Below are positions 50,959 through 58,987 of a stretch of 64,000 nt of DNA, in pieces. The DNA comes from WYEG01 sp049414625 (GTDB taxonomy: Bacteria; Desulfobacterota; Thermodesulfobacteria; Thermodesulfobacteriales; Thermodesulfobacteriaceae). Each line of letters starts with the position of its first letter. Position 1 is the first letter of the stretch. The notes below the pieces were generated by a model. That model was not told where the DNA came from. It ran no database searches and saw only the letters and a list, made by a program, of their open reading frames with translations. The position numbers and the translations under genes are program-made. The stretch is taken from contig JBMSAU010000138.1 in assembly GCA_049414625.1 (NCBI GenBank), positions 6,095-70,094 of the forward strand, written 5' to 3'.

Positions 50959-51538
50959 AGTTCTTCGTAATCCTTCCTGAAATAATTCTTGAAATAATTC
51001 CCAAAAATATTCCTAAAATACTTCCAAAAAAGAAGCCCCCCAAGACATCAAAGGGGAAATGGTGTCCTAAGTATACCCTTGAGAGACCAATAAGAATAGC
51101 TGTCGGAAGCGTCAGAAACAAGGTTTGCCTCATCAGAAAAAAGGTATAAACCGTTAAAAAGCCAGCGTTTGTAGCATGGCAGGAAGGGAAGGAGCGTGTC
51201 TTCTTGTTTATTGGTTTTTCAAGAAAGACAAACTTCCCTTCAGGAGTATAATAGTAAACCTTTTCAAGGCTAGCAAAGGGACGCTCCCTTCCAAAGATGG
51301 GTTTTAGGATGTGACTACAGCTATAGTCTGAAATGCCATACCCCAAGACCAAGAAGAAAAAAGCAACGACTATAGTCCCTACACTTTTTCTCCATGCTAA
51401 AGGAAGGACGGCTACCAGGAAGGCAAATAGGAAGAGTAAAAAGGCGTATGGGCTCGTGAAAAAAGGCAAAATGACATCAAAAAATGGAGAACGTGCATGG
51501 TTTATCAAGTAAAAAAGCGCTTGGTCGAAGCGTTCCAT
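50942..51538 (-). CDS. PAP2-family membrane phosphatase
   Basis: 198 residues, about six membrane segments. The three PAP2 motifs are KPIFGRERPF, PSCHATNAGF (Cys instead of the usual Gly in PSGH) and SRVYLGHHFPFDV. Such enzymes dephosphorylate undecaprenyl pyrophosphate or lipid A. It is the first gene of the long minus-strand operon that includes reverse gyrase, and diverges from ssb. Confidence 0.9.
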   Translation of the reverse strand: MERFDQALFYLINHARSPFFDVILPFFTSPYAFLLFLFAFLVAVLPLAWRKSVGTIVVAFFFLVLGYGISDYSCSHILKPIFGRERPFASLEKVYYYTPEGKFVFLEKPINKKTRSFPSCHATNAGFLTVYTFFLMRQTLFLTLPTAILIGLSRVYLGHHFPFDVLGGFFFGSILGIFLGIISRIISGRITKNYGRRL

Positions 51539-51592
51539 CGTAGAATTTATTATACTTTGTAGAGGCTATTTTTTCAGCTCTTTCAGGCTTAC

Positions 51593-51621
51593 TTGACAGC
51601 AACCTCAACCGGGTTTAACTT
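51593..51621 (+). promoter_or_regulatory. Promoter of ssb giving a leaderless mRNA
   Basis: TTGACA (51593-51598), 17 bases, TAACTT (51616-51621), then TAAATC and ATG 51628. The six-base gap equals that of the lysR promoter. No ribosome-binding site. Confidence 0.65.
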
Positions 51622-51627
51622 TAAATC

Positions 51628-52074
51628 ATGAGTGTCAACAAGGTTATCCTCGTTGGAAGGCTTGGGGCAGACCCTGAGATTCGCTACACCCTTGAAGGAA
51701 AGCCGGTAGCCACAATGCGTATTGCCACGAATGAGGTTATAAACCGTCGAGGAACTAAAGAAACCCTCACGGAATGGCATAGGGTGGTGGCCTTTGGAAG
51801 GCTTGCCGAAATCTGTGGAGAATACTTAAAAGTTGGCACTCAAGTTTATCTTGAGGGAAAACTAAGAACAAGAAGGTTTGAAGACAAAGAGGGAAGGGAA
51901 CGATACATCACTGAGGTTGTAGCTACAAACCTAAAGATCCTTGATAGAAGAGAAAATTCCAATAAAACGGCTGAATTCAAAAGCAAAGAAAGAAAAAGCA
52001 AACCAGACAAAGAAGAACTCATTGACCTTTCCGAGGACTTTTCAAACTTTGAAGAGGACGACCTTCCTTTCTAA
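51628..52074 (+). CDS. ssb: Single-stranded DNA-binding protein
   Basis: 148 residues. OB-fold N-terminus MSVNKVILVGRLGADPEIRYT, ATMRIATNEV, EWHRVVAFGRLAEICGEYLKVG and YLEGKLRTRRFEDKEG; a charged linker; and the acidic tip FEEDDLPF that recruits RecJ, RadA and other repair proteins, genes for which lie in this window. The 3' end converges on hemA with 13 bases between. Confidence 0.96.
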   Translation: MSVNKVILVGRLGADPEIRYTLEGKPVATMRIATNEVINRRGTKETLTEWHRVVAFGRLAEICGEYLKVGTQVYLEGKLRTRRFEDKEGRERYITEVVATNLKILDRRENSNKTAEFKSKERKSKPDKEELIDLSEDFSNFEEDDLPF

Positions 52075-52087
52075 TTAGCTTAGTTAC

Positions 52088-53437
52088 CTAATGAACCCTT
52101 TTCTCGGCAGTCTCTTCAACTTCTTCTAAAATAAAGTCTACCTCTTCTAAAGCAGGCTCATCAAGCTCGAAAATTTCCCGGATCAGGCTCACAGCAAGCC
52201 TTCCCTCCTCGTGATAGCCTTCCTTCAAAAACTTTATGGGATAGTAGAGGATCTTCTGGACTAAAGATTGAGTAAGCACTTCTAAGGCTTTTACTTCATC
52301 TGGTGAGAGGTTTTGCAGACGCTTAAGCGTTTTTTCAAGCTCCTTTTTGCGAATAGCCTCTATCTTCTCAGTGAGCCTTCTTATGGTTGGATGAAGGCTT
52401 AGCTCTGCAAGCCAACGCTTCATCTTAAGCACTTCTTCTTCAATGATAACCTGAGCTCTCAGGGCTTGCGCTTGCCTATGTTTAAGGTTCTCGGCTACCA
52501 CGGCTTGAAGGTCGTCAATGTTGTAGAGATAGACATTCTCTAAGGAGTTTACCTCAGGCTCTACATCCCTTGGGACGGCAATGTCAATGATAAAAAGGGG
52601 ACGGTATTTTCGAGCCCGAAGGATGCTTGCCACAAGGTCTTTAGTTATGACAAATCCTTCAGCACCCGTTGAGGAGATCACAATGTCTGCTTGGGTCAGA
52701 ACTTCTTTGAGCTCAGAAAGATGATAGGCTTTTCCTTTAAACTTCTCGGCAAGCTCAACCGCCTTAGAAAGGGTACGGTTGGCAATAAGGATTTTGCTTG
52801 CCCCATGCGTTAAGAGATGGGTGCAGGCAAGCTCAGCCATCTCCCCTGCTCCAATAAGGAGCACTGTTTTATCAGAAAGGCTCCCAAGGATCTTTTTGGC
52901 AAGGATGACCGCAGCGTAGCTTACTGAAACAGCACCGCCTCCAAGACCGGTCTCCGTCCGAACCCTCTTTGCCGTAAAGAAACACCGATGAATAATCTTG
53001 TTCAGGAAAAGCCCAGTGCTTTTGTACTCAAGAGCTTTTCTATAAGCATCCTTCATCTGCCCAAGGATCTGAGGCTCACCAAGAACCATGGAATCAAGCC
53101 CGCAAGCCACCTCAAAAAGATGCTTTATCGCAAGGTCATCCTCATACACATAAAGGTAGTTTGTAAGTTCCTCTTGATTGATCCCTGCAGAACCTGCTAA
53201 AAACTTTTTAAATTCTTCTAAAAACTTATCCTTTGCCTGTTTCTCAACGACCACGCAGAATTCAACTCGGTTGCAGGTAGAAAGAAAAAAGGCTTCCTTG
53301 AACAAACCCTTTAGCCTTTCTCGCAGAAGTTGAAGAGGGTGCGGGTTTGCTTTAGCAAAGGAAAGCTTTTCTCTTATCTCAACTGGAGCTGTCTTATGGT
53401 TTAGCCCAATAAGAAGGATAGTATAATCAGCGAGCAT
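52088..53437 (-). CDS. hemA: Glutamyl-tRNA reductase
   Basis: First step of C5 heme synthesis: reduces Glu-tRNA to glutamate semialdehyde with NADPH. 449 residues. LIGLNHKTAPVEIREKLSF is the N-terminal signature, LSTCNRVEF has the catalytic Cys55, and VLLIGAGEMAELACTHLL is the NADPH-binding motif; a helical dimerisation domain ends it. ATG 53435-53437 follows GAGGGG within the end of the HemX-like gene (11-base overlap). The pairing with HemX/CcsA links heme supply and cytochrome assembly. Confidence 0.95.
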   Translation of the reverse strand: MLADYTILLIGLNHKTAPVEIREKLSFAKANPHPLQLLRERLKGLFKEAFFLSTCNRVEFCVVVEKQAKDKFLEEFKKFLAGSAGINQEELTNYLYVYEDDLAIKHLFEVACGLDSMVLGEPQILGQMKDAYRKALEYKSTGLFLNKIIHRCFFTAKRVRTETGLGGGAVSVSYAAVILAKKILGSLSDKTVLLIGAGEMAELACTHLLTHGASKILIANRTLSKAVELAEKFKGKAYHLSELKEVLTQADIVISSTGAEGFVITKDLVASILRARKYRPLFIIDIAVPRDVEPEVNSLENVYLYNIDDLQAVVAENLKHRQAQALRAQVIIEEEVLKMKRWLAELSLHPTIRRLTEKIEAIRKKELEKTLKRLQNLSPDEVKALEVLTQSLVQKILYYPIKFLKEGYHEEGRLAVSLIREIFELDEPALEEVDFILEEVEETAEKRVH

Positions 53438-54245
53438 AGGTGTGAAACCCCTCTTCATATAGATTAATCACAAGAAAGGAAAGAATGAAGATGAAGCTAC
53501 ATATGGCAAACATGTAGGCAAGTTTTCTTCCCCTCCAGCCTATAAGCACCCTTTGATGGATCATGGCTGAGTAGATAAGCCAAAGGACTAAAGATAACAC
53601 CTCTTTGGTAGACCACCTCCAGTAATCTCCAAGGCTGAGCTCGCTCCAGATGGCACCGCTTATGATTCCAAGGGATAAAAAAAAGAAGCCTTGGTAGAGA
53701 CACCTCTCGCTTATCCTTTCTAAGGAATCAAGCGATGGAAGCCTCTTAAACAGAAAGCCAAAGCTTTTCCTCTTCAAAGTCCTATCCTGTAAAACGTACA
53801 TCAAGGAGGAGACAAACCCAAGCAAAAGAAAAGCATGAGAAAGAAGAGAAGATATCGCATGAACGGGAAACCAAAGGGAACGAAGAAGGGGTATAAATGG
53901 CGATTCTCGAGGCTCAAGAAATATCCCCAAAAGGAAAAAAGTTATGGGTAAAGGAAGAAAAAAGGCACCAAGACTATAAGCTTTTATCTTCCCAAAGACT
54001 ATGGAAAGGTAAGCTAAAACAAGCGTCCAAGAAAAAAAGGTAAGAGTATGATTGAAGGTCAAAGGGGTCCCTTGCCAAAGATTAAAGGATAGAGCTCCTA
54101 CATAAAGAGTGTGAATGATAAAGCCTACCAAAGTAGTTCCGAGGGCAAGCCTATAAGCAGTCTTTTCAAGCGTTTTAAGATAAAAAATAAACCCTATGAA
54201 AGAAACACTGTATATAATTGGAACTAATACTTTTAAAAAGTTCAT
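53427..54245 (-). CDS. HemX/CcsA-like cytochrome c assembly membrane protein
   Basis: 272 residues, about eight membrane segments. The Trp-rich segment is LGDYWRWSTKEVLSLVLW, where classic CcsA/CcmF proteins (and the protein at 12650) read YWSWDPKE. The Asp-Pro pair is replaced by Ser-Thr. Directly upstream of hemA, this is the position of hemX in many bacteria, where the product modulates HemA or handles heme. The start overlaps the usp gene by four bases. Confidence 0.85.
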   Translation of the reverse strand: MNFLKVLVPIIYSVSFIGFIFYLKTLEKTAYRLALGTTLVGFIIHTLYVGALSFNLWQGTPLTFNHTLTFFSWTLVLAYLSIVFGKIKAYSLGAFFLPLPITFFLLGIFLEPRESPFIPLLRSLWFPVHAISSLLSHAFLLLGFVSSLMYVLQDRTLKRKSFGFLFKRLPSLDSLERISERCLYQGFFFLSLGIISGAIWSELSLGDYWRWSTKEVLSLVLWLIYSAMIHQRVLIGWRGRKLAYMFAICSFIFILSFLVINLYEEGFHTYAR

Positions 54246-54661
54246 TCGGTTTTAAGTCTTTTTCTCACAATGTACACCGAGCATGGAGCAAAGGCAGAAA
54301 CCTTACTTGCAGTGCTCCCAAGGGTATACCTGATAACATCCGGTCTTGTGCCCCTTGCGCCCATGATAAGAAGGTCAGCAGAAACCTTGTTTACGTAGTT
54401 TAAAATGGCTTCAGCTACGGAATAATCCTCTAAAAGGATAGCTTCGCTTGGAACCTCTTGAGGAAGAAGCCCTTTTCCTTCTTCAAGAAGCTTTTTTCCC
54501 TTTTCCCTAAGGATTGAAACCTCCTCCTTTTCCATGTCTTCCCGTATGGCAACCACATAAAGAAGATAAACCTTGGCATCCTTCCCTTCGAGAAACTTCG
54601 GGAGCTGTCGTAACCCTTCCTTTACATCCTCTGAACCATCATAAGCTACTACTATTACCAT
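54242..54661 (-). CDS. Universal stress protein (UspA family)
   Basis: 139 residues. MVIVVAYDGSEDVKEGLRQL is the N-terminal strand and nucleotide Asp; GARGTRPDVIRYTLGSTAS matches the ATP-binding G-x2-G-x9-G-[ST]. ATG 54659-54661 is chosen because GGAGGCAGGT directly precedes it; the longer frame would use that sequence as codons. It overlaps the HemX-like gene by four bases. Confidence 0.9.
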   Translation of the reverse strand: MVIVVAYDGSEDVKEGLRQLPKFLEGKDAKVYLLYVVAIREDMEKEEVSILREKGKKLLEEGKGLLPQEVPSEAILLEDYSVAEAILNYVNKVSADLLIMGARGTRPDVIRYTLGSTASKVSAFAPCSVYIVRKRLKTE

Positions 54662-54704
54662 ACCTGCCTCCATGTATTTATGTTTATTTAAAAAAAGTAT
54701 TATA

Positions 54705-55472
54705 TCATGTTTTCAATCTAAGGCAAATTAAAAATTCTTTGTTGCCCTTTGCCCCAAGGATTGGACTTTCTACAACGCCAAGGGGTTCAAAGCCAAGATC
54801 CTTGGCAAACTCCCAGATTTCGTTAACCACCTTAAAATGAAGCTTCGAGTCTCGAACAATTCCTTTTTTTACCTCCTTTGGAGAGAGCTCAAACTGAGGT
54901 TTGATAAGAGCTATTATTAAACCGTTATTTTTTAGTAGTTCTTTAAGAGCAGGAAGGACCTTTTTTAATGAAATGAAGGAGACATCAACGGTGATCAAGT
55001 CCATCTTTTCAGAAAAATGAGAAGGAGTAAGATACCTTGCGTTTATCCCCTCTAATACTACGACCCTTGGGTCTGCTCGGAGTTTAGGATGAAGAAGCCC
55101 TTTCCCCACATCAACAGCGTAGACCCTTTTTGCTCCTCTTTGGAGGAGACAATCGGTAAAGCCACCGGTTGATGCGCCAACATCTAAACAAATAAGCCCT
55201 GATGGGTCAACCTCAAAGAAGTTTAAAGCTTGCTCAAGCTTTAGACCCCCTCTTGAGACATAGGGGAGAGCCTCCTCAACCTTAAACTCAGCAGAAGGTG
55301 GGAGGGTTTGACTTGGCTTTAGCACAGGATGAAAATTTCTTCCGTCAAAGCTATAGAAGACCTTACCAGCAAGGATTAAAACCTTAGCCTTCTCCCTGCT
55401 TTCAGCAAGACCTCGCTCAACAAGAAGAAGGTCAGCTCGAATTTTTTTAAGAGGTCTCAAGGTCACGCTCAA
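54705..55472 (-). CDS. tlyA: TlyA family rRNA (cytidine-2'-O)-methyltransferase
   Basis: 255 residues. An N-terminal S4 RNA-binding domain (RADLLLVERGLAESREKAKV) precedes a Rossmann methyltransferase with LDVGASTGGFTDCLLQRGA and a K-D-K-E type active site (DLITVDVSFISLKK, ALIKPQFE). It methylates 16S/23S rRNA 2'-O positions. The start is TTG or GTG within the end of the HDOD gene (about 26-base overlap). Confidence 0.9.
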   Translation of the reverse strand: MSVTLRPLKKIRADLLLVERGLAESREKAKVLILAGKVFYSFDGRNFHPVLKPSQTLPPSAEFKVEEALPYVSRGGLKLEQALNFFEVDPSGLICLDVGASTGGFTDCLLQRGAKRVYAVDVGKGLLHPKLRADPRVVVLEGINARYLTPSHFSEKMDLITVDVSFISLKKVLPALKELLKNNGLIIALIKPQFELSPKEVKKGIVRDSKLHFKVVNEIWEFAKDLGFEPLGVVESPILGAKGNKEFLICLRLKT

Positions 55473-57009
55473 GAGTGATCAAAGAAATGCGGGTTTTACC
55501 CTGCTTTTTGATAAACTCTATTCCCTTTTTGATAAGGTTAATTAGTAAAGTTTCAGAGATGTCTCGCTTAGGATTGATTTCCTTGGGATTGTACGACAGG
55601 ACAACCACATAAGGACCATGATATTTGGGAAAGAGCTTTTTTAAATGCTCTTCTATTTTTCGATAGAGTCTTCTTGCAACGACCATCGCCCCGGTAGAAG
55701 GTGTGTGGGGAAGAAGTACAAAAATCCTTCCCTCATCTTCATAGGACAACAAATCGCAACGCCTAAGAGAAATTTTTATATCTTCCCCAAGGGCTTTTAT
55801 GACCTCTACCTCCCCCTCAAGCCCAAACTTTTCCTTAAGCTTTTGGCTAACATCAAGGTCGATAAGAAGAAGGCTAAAGGGATAGACATATCTCCGAGCC
55901 CTTATCAATTCCTCTTTTAACCTACGCATAAAGTAAGGGAAGGAATAAAGCCCTGTTTTTTCGTCTAACAGGCTTTCCTTATCTAAACGTTCAAGCAACC
56001 GAAAGTATCTTTCTAAGAGCTCTTCCTTTTCTTTTAAAAAAACAAACTTTGCCTCTTCGTATTTTTTCAGCAATTCCTTTAAATCTAACTCCTCTTTCTT
56101 TTGGGCTTCCTCTAACTCCTTAATGCGCCTTTCCTTTTCCTTCTCGTATTCACTAAAGGTTAAAAGCTTGTACTCATCAAGATTAAAGTGCTCAAGAAAG
56201 TTGTTGGCCACTCTGGGAAATACCTCTTTGAAGGCTTCAAGTTCCTCTTCGGTAAAGAATTCTCGGGAGATTTCCTTAAACTTAGTAAAGCGCTCCTCCC
56301 GGTTGTGGGTAAAAAAGCTACCTACTCCATGGTCAACCATCCTAAGAATTTTTAAATCTCTATGAATATCAGGTGGCAAAAAATTTTCCGGCTCCTGGTG
56401 ATGATACCTAAGGTTCAGGATAAACCTTCTAGGAAGGGAAAACTGTTCAAAGTATTCAGCTCCAACCTCAGCATGGTTTACACCAAAGACCTCTTCCTCC
56501 GCTTCAAATATTGTCTTTTCAAGGCGTCTTCTTTTTAGGACCTGTAGATAGGCTTGAGGGTTAGCGAGATAAAGGAGGATTACTCCATAGTCCATAAGCA
56601 AGCTTGCCGGAAAGAGATGAGCTGGGAAGGGGTCTATCAAGTCAGAAAGGAAGGTCGCTAATATAAGGTTTGATAAGGCCCTTGCCCAGAAAAGTCTAAA
56701 ATTAAACTCTGTAAAGGTTTGCCTGGTTAATAGTTTAGATAGATAACCAAGCACGAGGTTTTTAGCGAGCGTGTCCCCAAGGATCAAGATGGCAAGCCTA
56801 ACAGATGTTATCGGAGGGGCATCCTTTCTATACCTTGGAGAGTTTGCTATATCAAGGATAAACCGCTTAAGTTCAGGAGTTTCTTCAACAAACTTCCAAA
56901 ACTCTTCTTCGGGTTTAAGAAGGTAAGTTTGAAGGATCTTTAGCCCAAGCTCAGGAAAAGAAGGAACCTCCTTTCCTTCTCTTTGAAAGAGCTCTTCAAG
57001 CTTGCCCAT
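55447..57009 (-). CDS. HDOD-GGDEF domain protein with degenerate GGDEF
   Basis: 520 residues. The N-terminal HDOD domain (about 10-215) contains DIANSPRYRKDAPPITSVRLAI split over its signature; then comes a Lys/Glu coiled coil (about 285-335) and a GGDEF-fold domain (LLDEKTGLYSFPYFMRRLKE, FSLLLIDLDVSQKL). The active loop reads SYEDEGRIFVLLP in place of GGDEF, so diguanylate cyclase activity is unlikely. A signalling or scaffold role is inferred. ATG 57007-57009 is the likely start. First gene of the tlyA-usp-hemX-hemA run. Confidence 0.85.
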   Translation of the reverse strand: MGKLEELFQREGKEVPSFPELGLKILQTYLLKPEEEFWKFVEETPELKRFILDIANSPRYRKDAPPITSVRLAILILGDTLAKNLVLGYLSKLLTRQTFTEFNFRLFWARALSNLILATFLSDLIDPFPAHLFPASLLMDYGVILLYLANPQAYLQVLKRRRLEKTIFEAEEEVFGVNHAEVGAEYFEQFSLPRRFILNLRYHHQEPENFLPPDIHRDLKILRMVDHGVGSFFTHNREERFTKFKEISREFFTEEELEAFKEVFPRVANNFLEHFNLDEYKLLTFSEYEKEKERRIKELEEAQKKEELDLKELLKKYEEAKFVFLKEKEELLERYFRLLERLDKESLLDEKTGLYSFPYFMRRLKEELIRARRYVYPFSLLLIDLDVSQKLKEKFGLEGEVEVIKALGEDIKISLRRCDLLSYEDEGRIFVLLPHTPSTGAMVVARRLYRKIEEHLKKLFPKYHGPYVVVLSYNPKEINPKRDISETLLINLIKKGIEFIKKQGKTRISLITLERDLETS

Positions 57010-57102
57010 AGCCAAAGTTAAATGTAAAATAACGGTTAAACAAGCCTATTTTATCTAAGCTTTAAAAAGGAGACAAGAACTCTTTAGCTCAAGGGGGAGG
57101 TT

Positions 57103-58365
57103 ATGGGTAATGAGCTCAGAGAGCAGATGCTCGAGATAGCGAAGAGGGCAAAGAGGGTTTGCTCTACCTTGGCTAAACTCTCGACGGAAACAAAAAACAG
57201 CGTCTTAAAGGAGGTAGCCAAAAGGTTAAGGGAAAAGAAGGAAGAGCTAAAGGAAATAAACTCTCAGGAGGTGAGCCAGGCCCTTTCCTTAGGTCATACC
57301 AAGGCTTTCATAGATAGGCTAACCCTAACGGACAAAGTAATAGAGGGCATGGCCAAGGGGCTTGAGGAGGTGGCTCTTCTTCCTGACCCTGTGGGGGAGA
57401 TTGTTAAGATGTGGAAAAGACCAAACGGACTTCTTGTTGGGAGGATGCGCATCCCCCTTGGGGTCATCCTTCTCATCTATGAGAGTAGACCCAATGTGAC
57501 CATCGATGCCGCAGGACTATGTTTTAAGAGCGGAAACGCGGTGATCCTTCGCGGAGGCAAAGAATCCCTTAGGTCTAACCTTGCTTTGGCTGAGGTCTTT
57601 AGAAGCGTTCTTCGGGATTTTGGCTTGCCTGAAGATGCCGTGCAGGTTGTTCCCACCCCTGAACGGCAAGCCATGGAATACCTCCTCGAGCTTGAGGACT
57701 ATATCGACCTTGTCATCCCAAGGGGCGGTGAAGGCTTAATTAGGTTTGTGGTTGAAAAATCAAGGATCCCGGTTATCAAACACTATAAAGGGGTCTGCCA
57801 TGTTTACGTTGATGAAGAGGCAGACTTAGAAAAGGCTATTAAAATCTGCGTTAATGCTAAATGCCAAAGACCAGGTGTTTGCAACGCCATGGAAACGCTC
57901 TTAGTGCATGAAAAGATAGCTCCGGAGTTTCTGCCAAGACTTGCCAAGGAGTATGAGGCTTTTGGTGTGGAGCTAAGGGGTTGCCCAAAGACTCTTTCTA
58001 TTCTACCTAGTGCCAAGCCAGCAACCGAAGAGGACTGGTACGCCGAGTATCTTGACCTAATCCTTGCGGTCCGGGTAGTTTCTTCCATAGATGAAGCCAT
58101 AGAGCACATCTCCAAATACGGAAGCAACCACACCGAAGCCATCGTTACGGAAAACTACACCAAAGCCATGAAGTTTATTCAAGAGGTTGACGCAAGCTTA
58201 GTTTTAGTCAACGCCTCTACAAGGTTTAACGACGGTGGAGAGCTTGGGCTCGGGGCAGAGATTGGCATCTCAACGACCAAGCTTCATGCCTATGGACCGA
58301 TGGGGCTTGAGGAACTCACCACCACCAAGTTTATAGCCTTTGGTAATGGGCAAATCCGAACCTAA
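57103..58365 (+). CDS. proA: Gamma-glutamyl phosphate reductase
   Basis: Second step of proline synthesis, NADPH-dependent. 420 residues. The catalytic Cys260 is in RPGVCNAMETLL; IYESRPNVTIDAAGLCFKSGNAVILRGG is the substrate/cofactor region and LGLGAEIGISTTKLHAYGPMG the C-terminal signature. The start follows GGGGGAGG. It overlaps nadD by about 20 bases. proB is not in the window. Confidence 0.97.
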   Translation: MGNELREQMLEIAKRAKRVCSTLAKLSTETKNSVLKEVAKRLREKKEELKEINSQEVSQALSLGHTKAFIDRLTLTDKVIEGMAKGLEEVALLPDPVGEIVKMWKRPNGLLVGRMRIPLGVILLIYESRPNVTIDAAGLCFKSGNAVILRGGKESLRSNLALAEVFRSVLRDFGLPEDAVQVVPTPERQAMEYLLELEDYIDLVIPRGGEGLIRFVVEKSRIPVIKHYKGVCHVYVDEEADLEKAIKICVNAKCQRPGVCNAMETLLVHEKIAPEFLPRLAKEYEAFGVELRGCPKTLSILPSAKPATEEDWYAEYLDLILAVRVVSSIDEAIEHISKYGSNHTEAIVTENYTKAMKFIQEVDASLVLVNASTRFNDGGELGLGAEIGISTTKLHAYGPMGLEELTTTKFIAFGNGQIRT

Positions 58366-58987
58366 GGTAGGTATCCTTGGGGGGACTTTTGACCCCCCAC
58401 ATCTTGCCCATCTTCGCATCGCTGAAGAAGCCCTCGAAGCTTTTTCGCTTAACGAAGTTTGGTTCTGCCCAGCCTTTGACCCACCGCACCGGAGAGAAAA
58501 ACCAAAAGCGGACTTTGAAGAAAGACTTCACATGACAAGCCTCGCAGTTGAGAATAATCCTGCCTTAAAAGTTATCGACATTGAAAGAGGGGAAAGCCCA
58601 TCCTACACCATTATCACTCTCCAAAAGCTAAAAAAGCTCTTCCCTCACATGAATTTTTACCTGATAATCGGCTGGGATTCCTTTCTTGAGCTACCCTCGT
58701 GGCATCGCTATCAAGAGCTTATAGATCTTGCCGAGCTCATCGTTTGCACGAGAGGAAATATGGATAAAGCGGAAGCGGAGGCTATCTTTTCTAAAAAAGT
58801 GGAAGCTTATTGGGGAAGCTCAAAGAAAAAGCGGGTGCATCTTCTCTTTGTTTTTCCTTTTGAAATCTCAAGCACCGCTATAAGAAAGCTTAGGGCAAAC
58901 GGCAAATCCATCAGGTATTTGGTGCCTGAAAGGGTATATGCTTATATTTTAGAAAAGGGTCTTTATCTCCCATGCGAGGCTCGGTAA
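58346..58987 (+). CDS. nadD: Nicotinate-nucleotide adenylyltransferase
   Basis: Adenylates NaMN to deamido-NAD. 213 residues. GILGGTFDPPHLAHLRIAEEA has the nucleotidyltransferase HxxH-type motif (His19, His22) and SSTAIRKL the C-terminal ISSTxIR motif. ATG 58346 is preferred to TTG 58340. It sits between proA and mutS with overlaps at both ends, so the three are coupled. Confidence 0.95.
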   Translation: MGKSEPKVGILGGTFDPPHLAHLRIAEEALEAFSLNEVWFCPAFDPPHRREKPKADFEERLHMTSLAVENNPALKVIDIERGESPSYTIITLQKLKKLFPHMNFYLIIGWDSFLELPSWHRYQELIDLAELIVCTRGNMDKAEAEAIFSKKVEAYWGSSKKKRVHLLFVFPFEISSTAIRKLRANGKSIRYLVPERVYAYILEKGLYLPCEAR

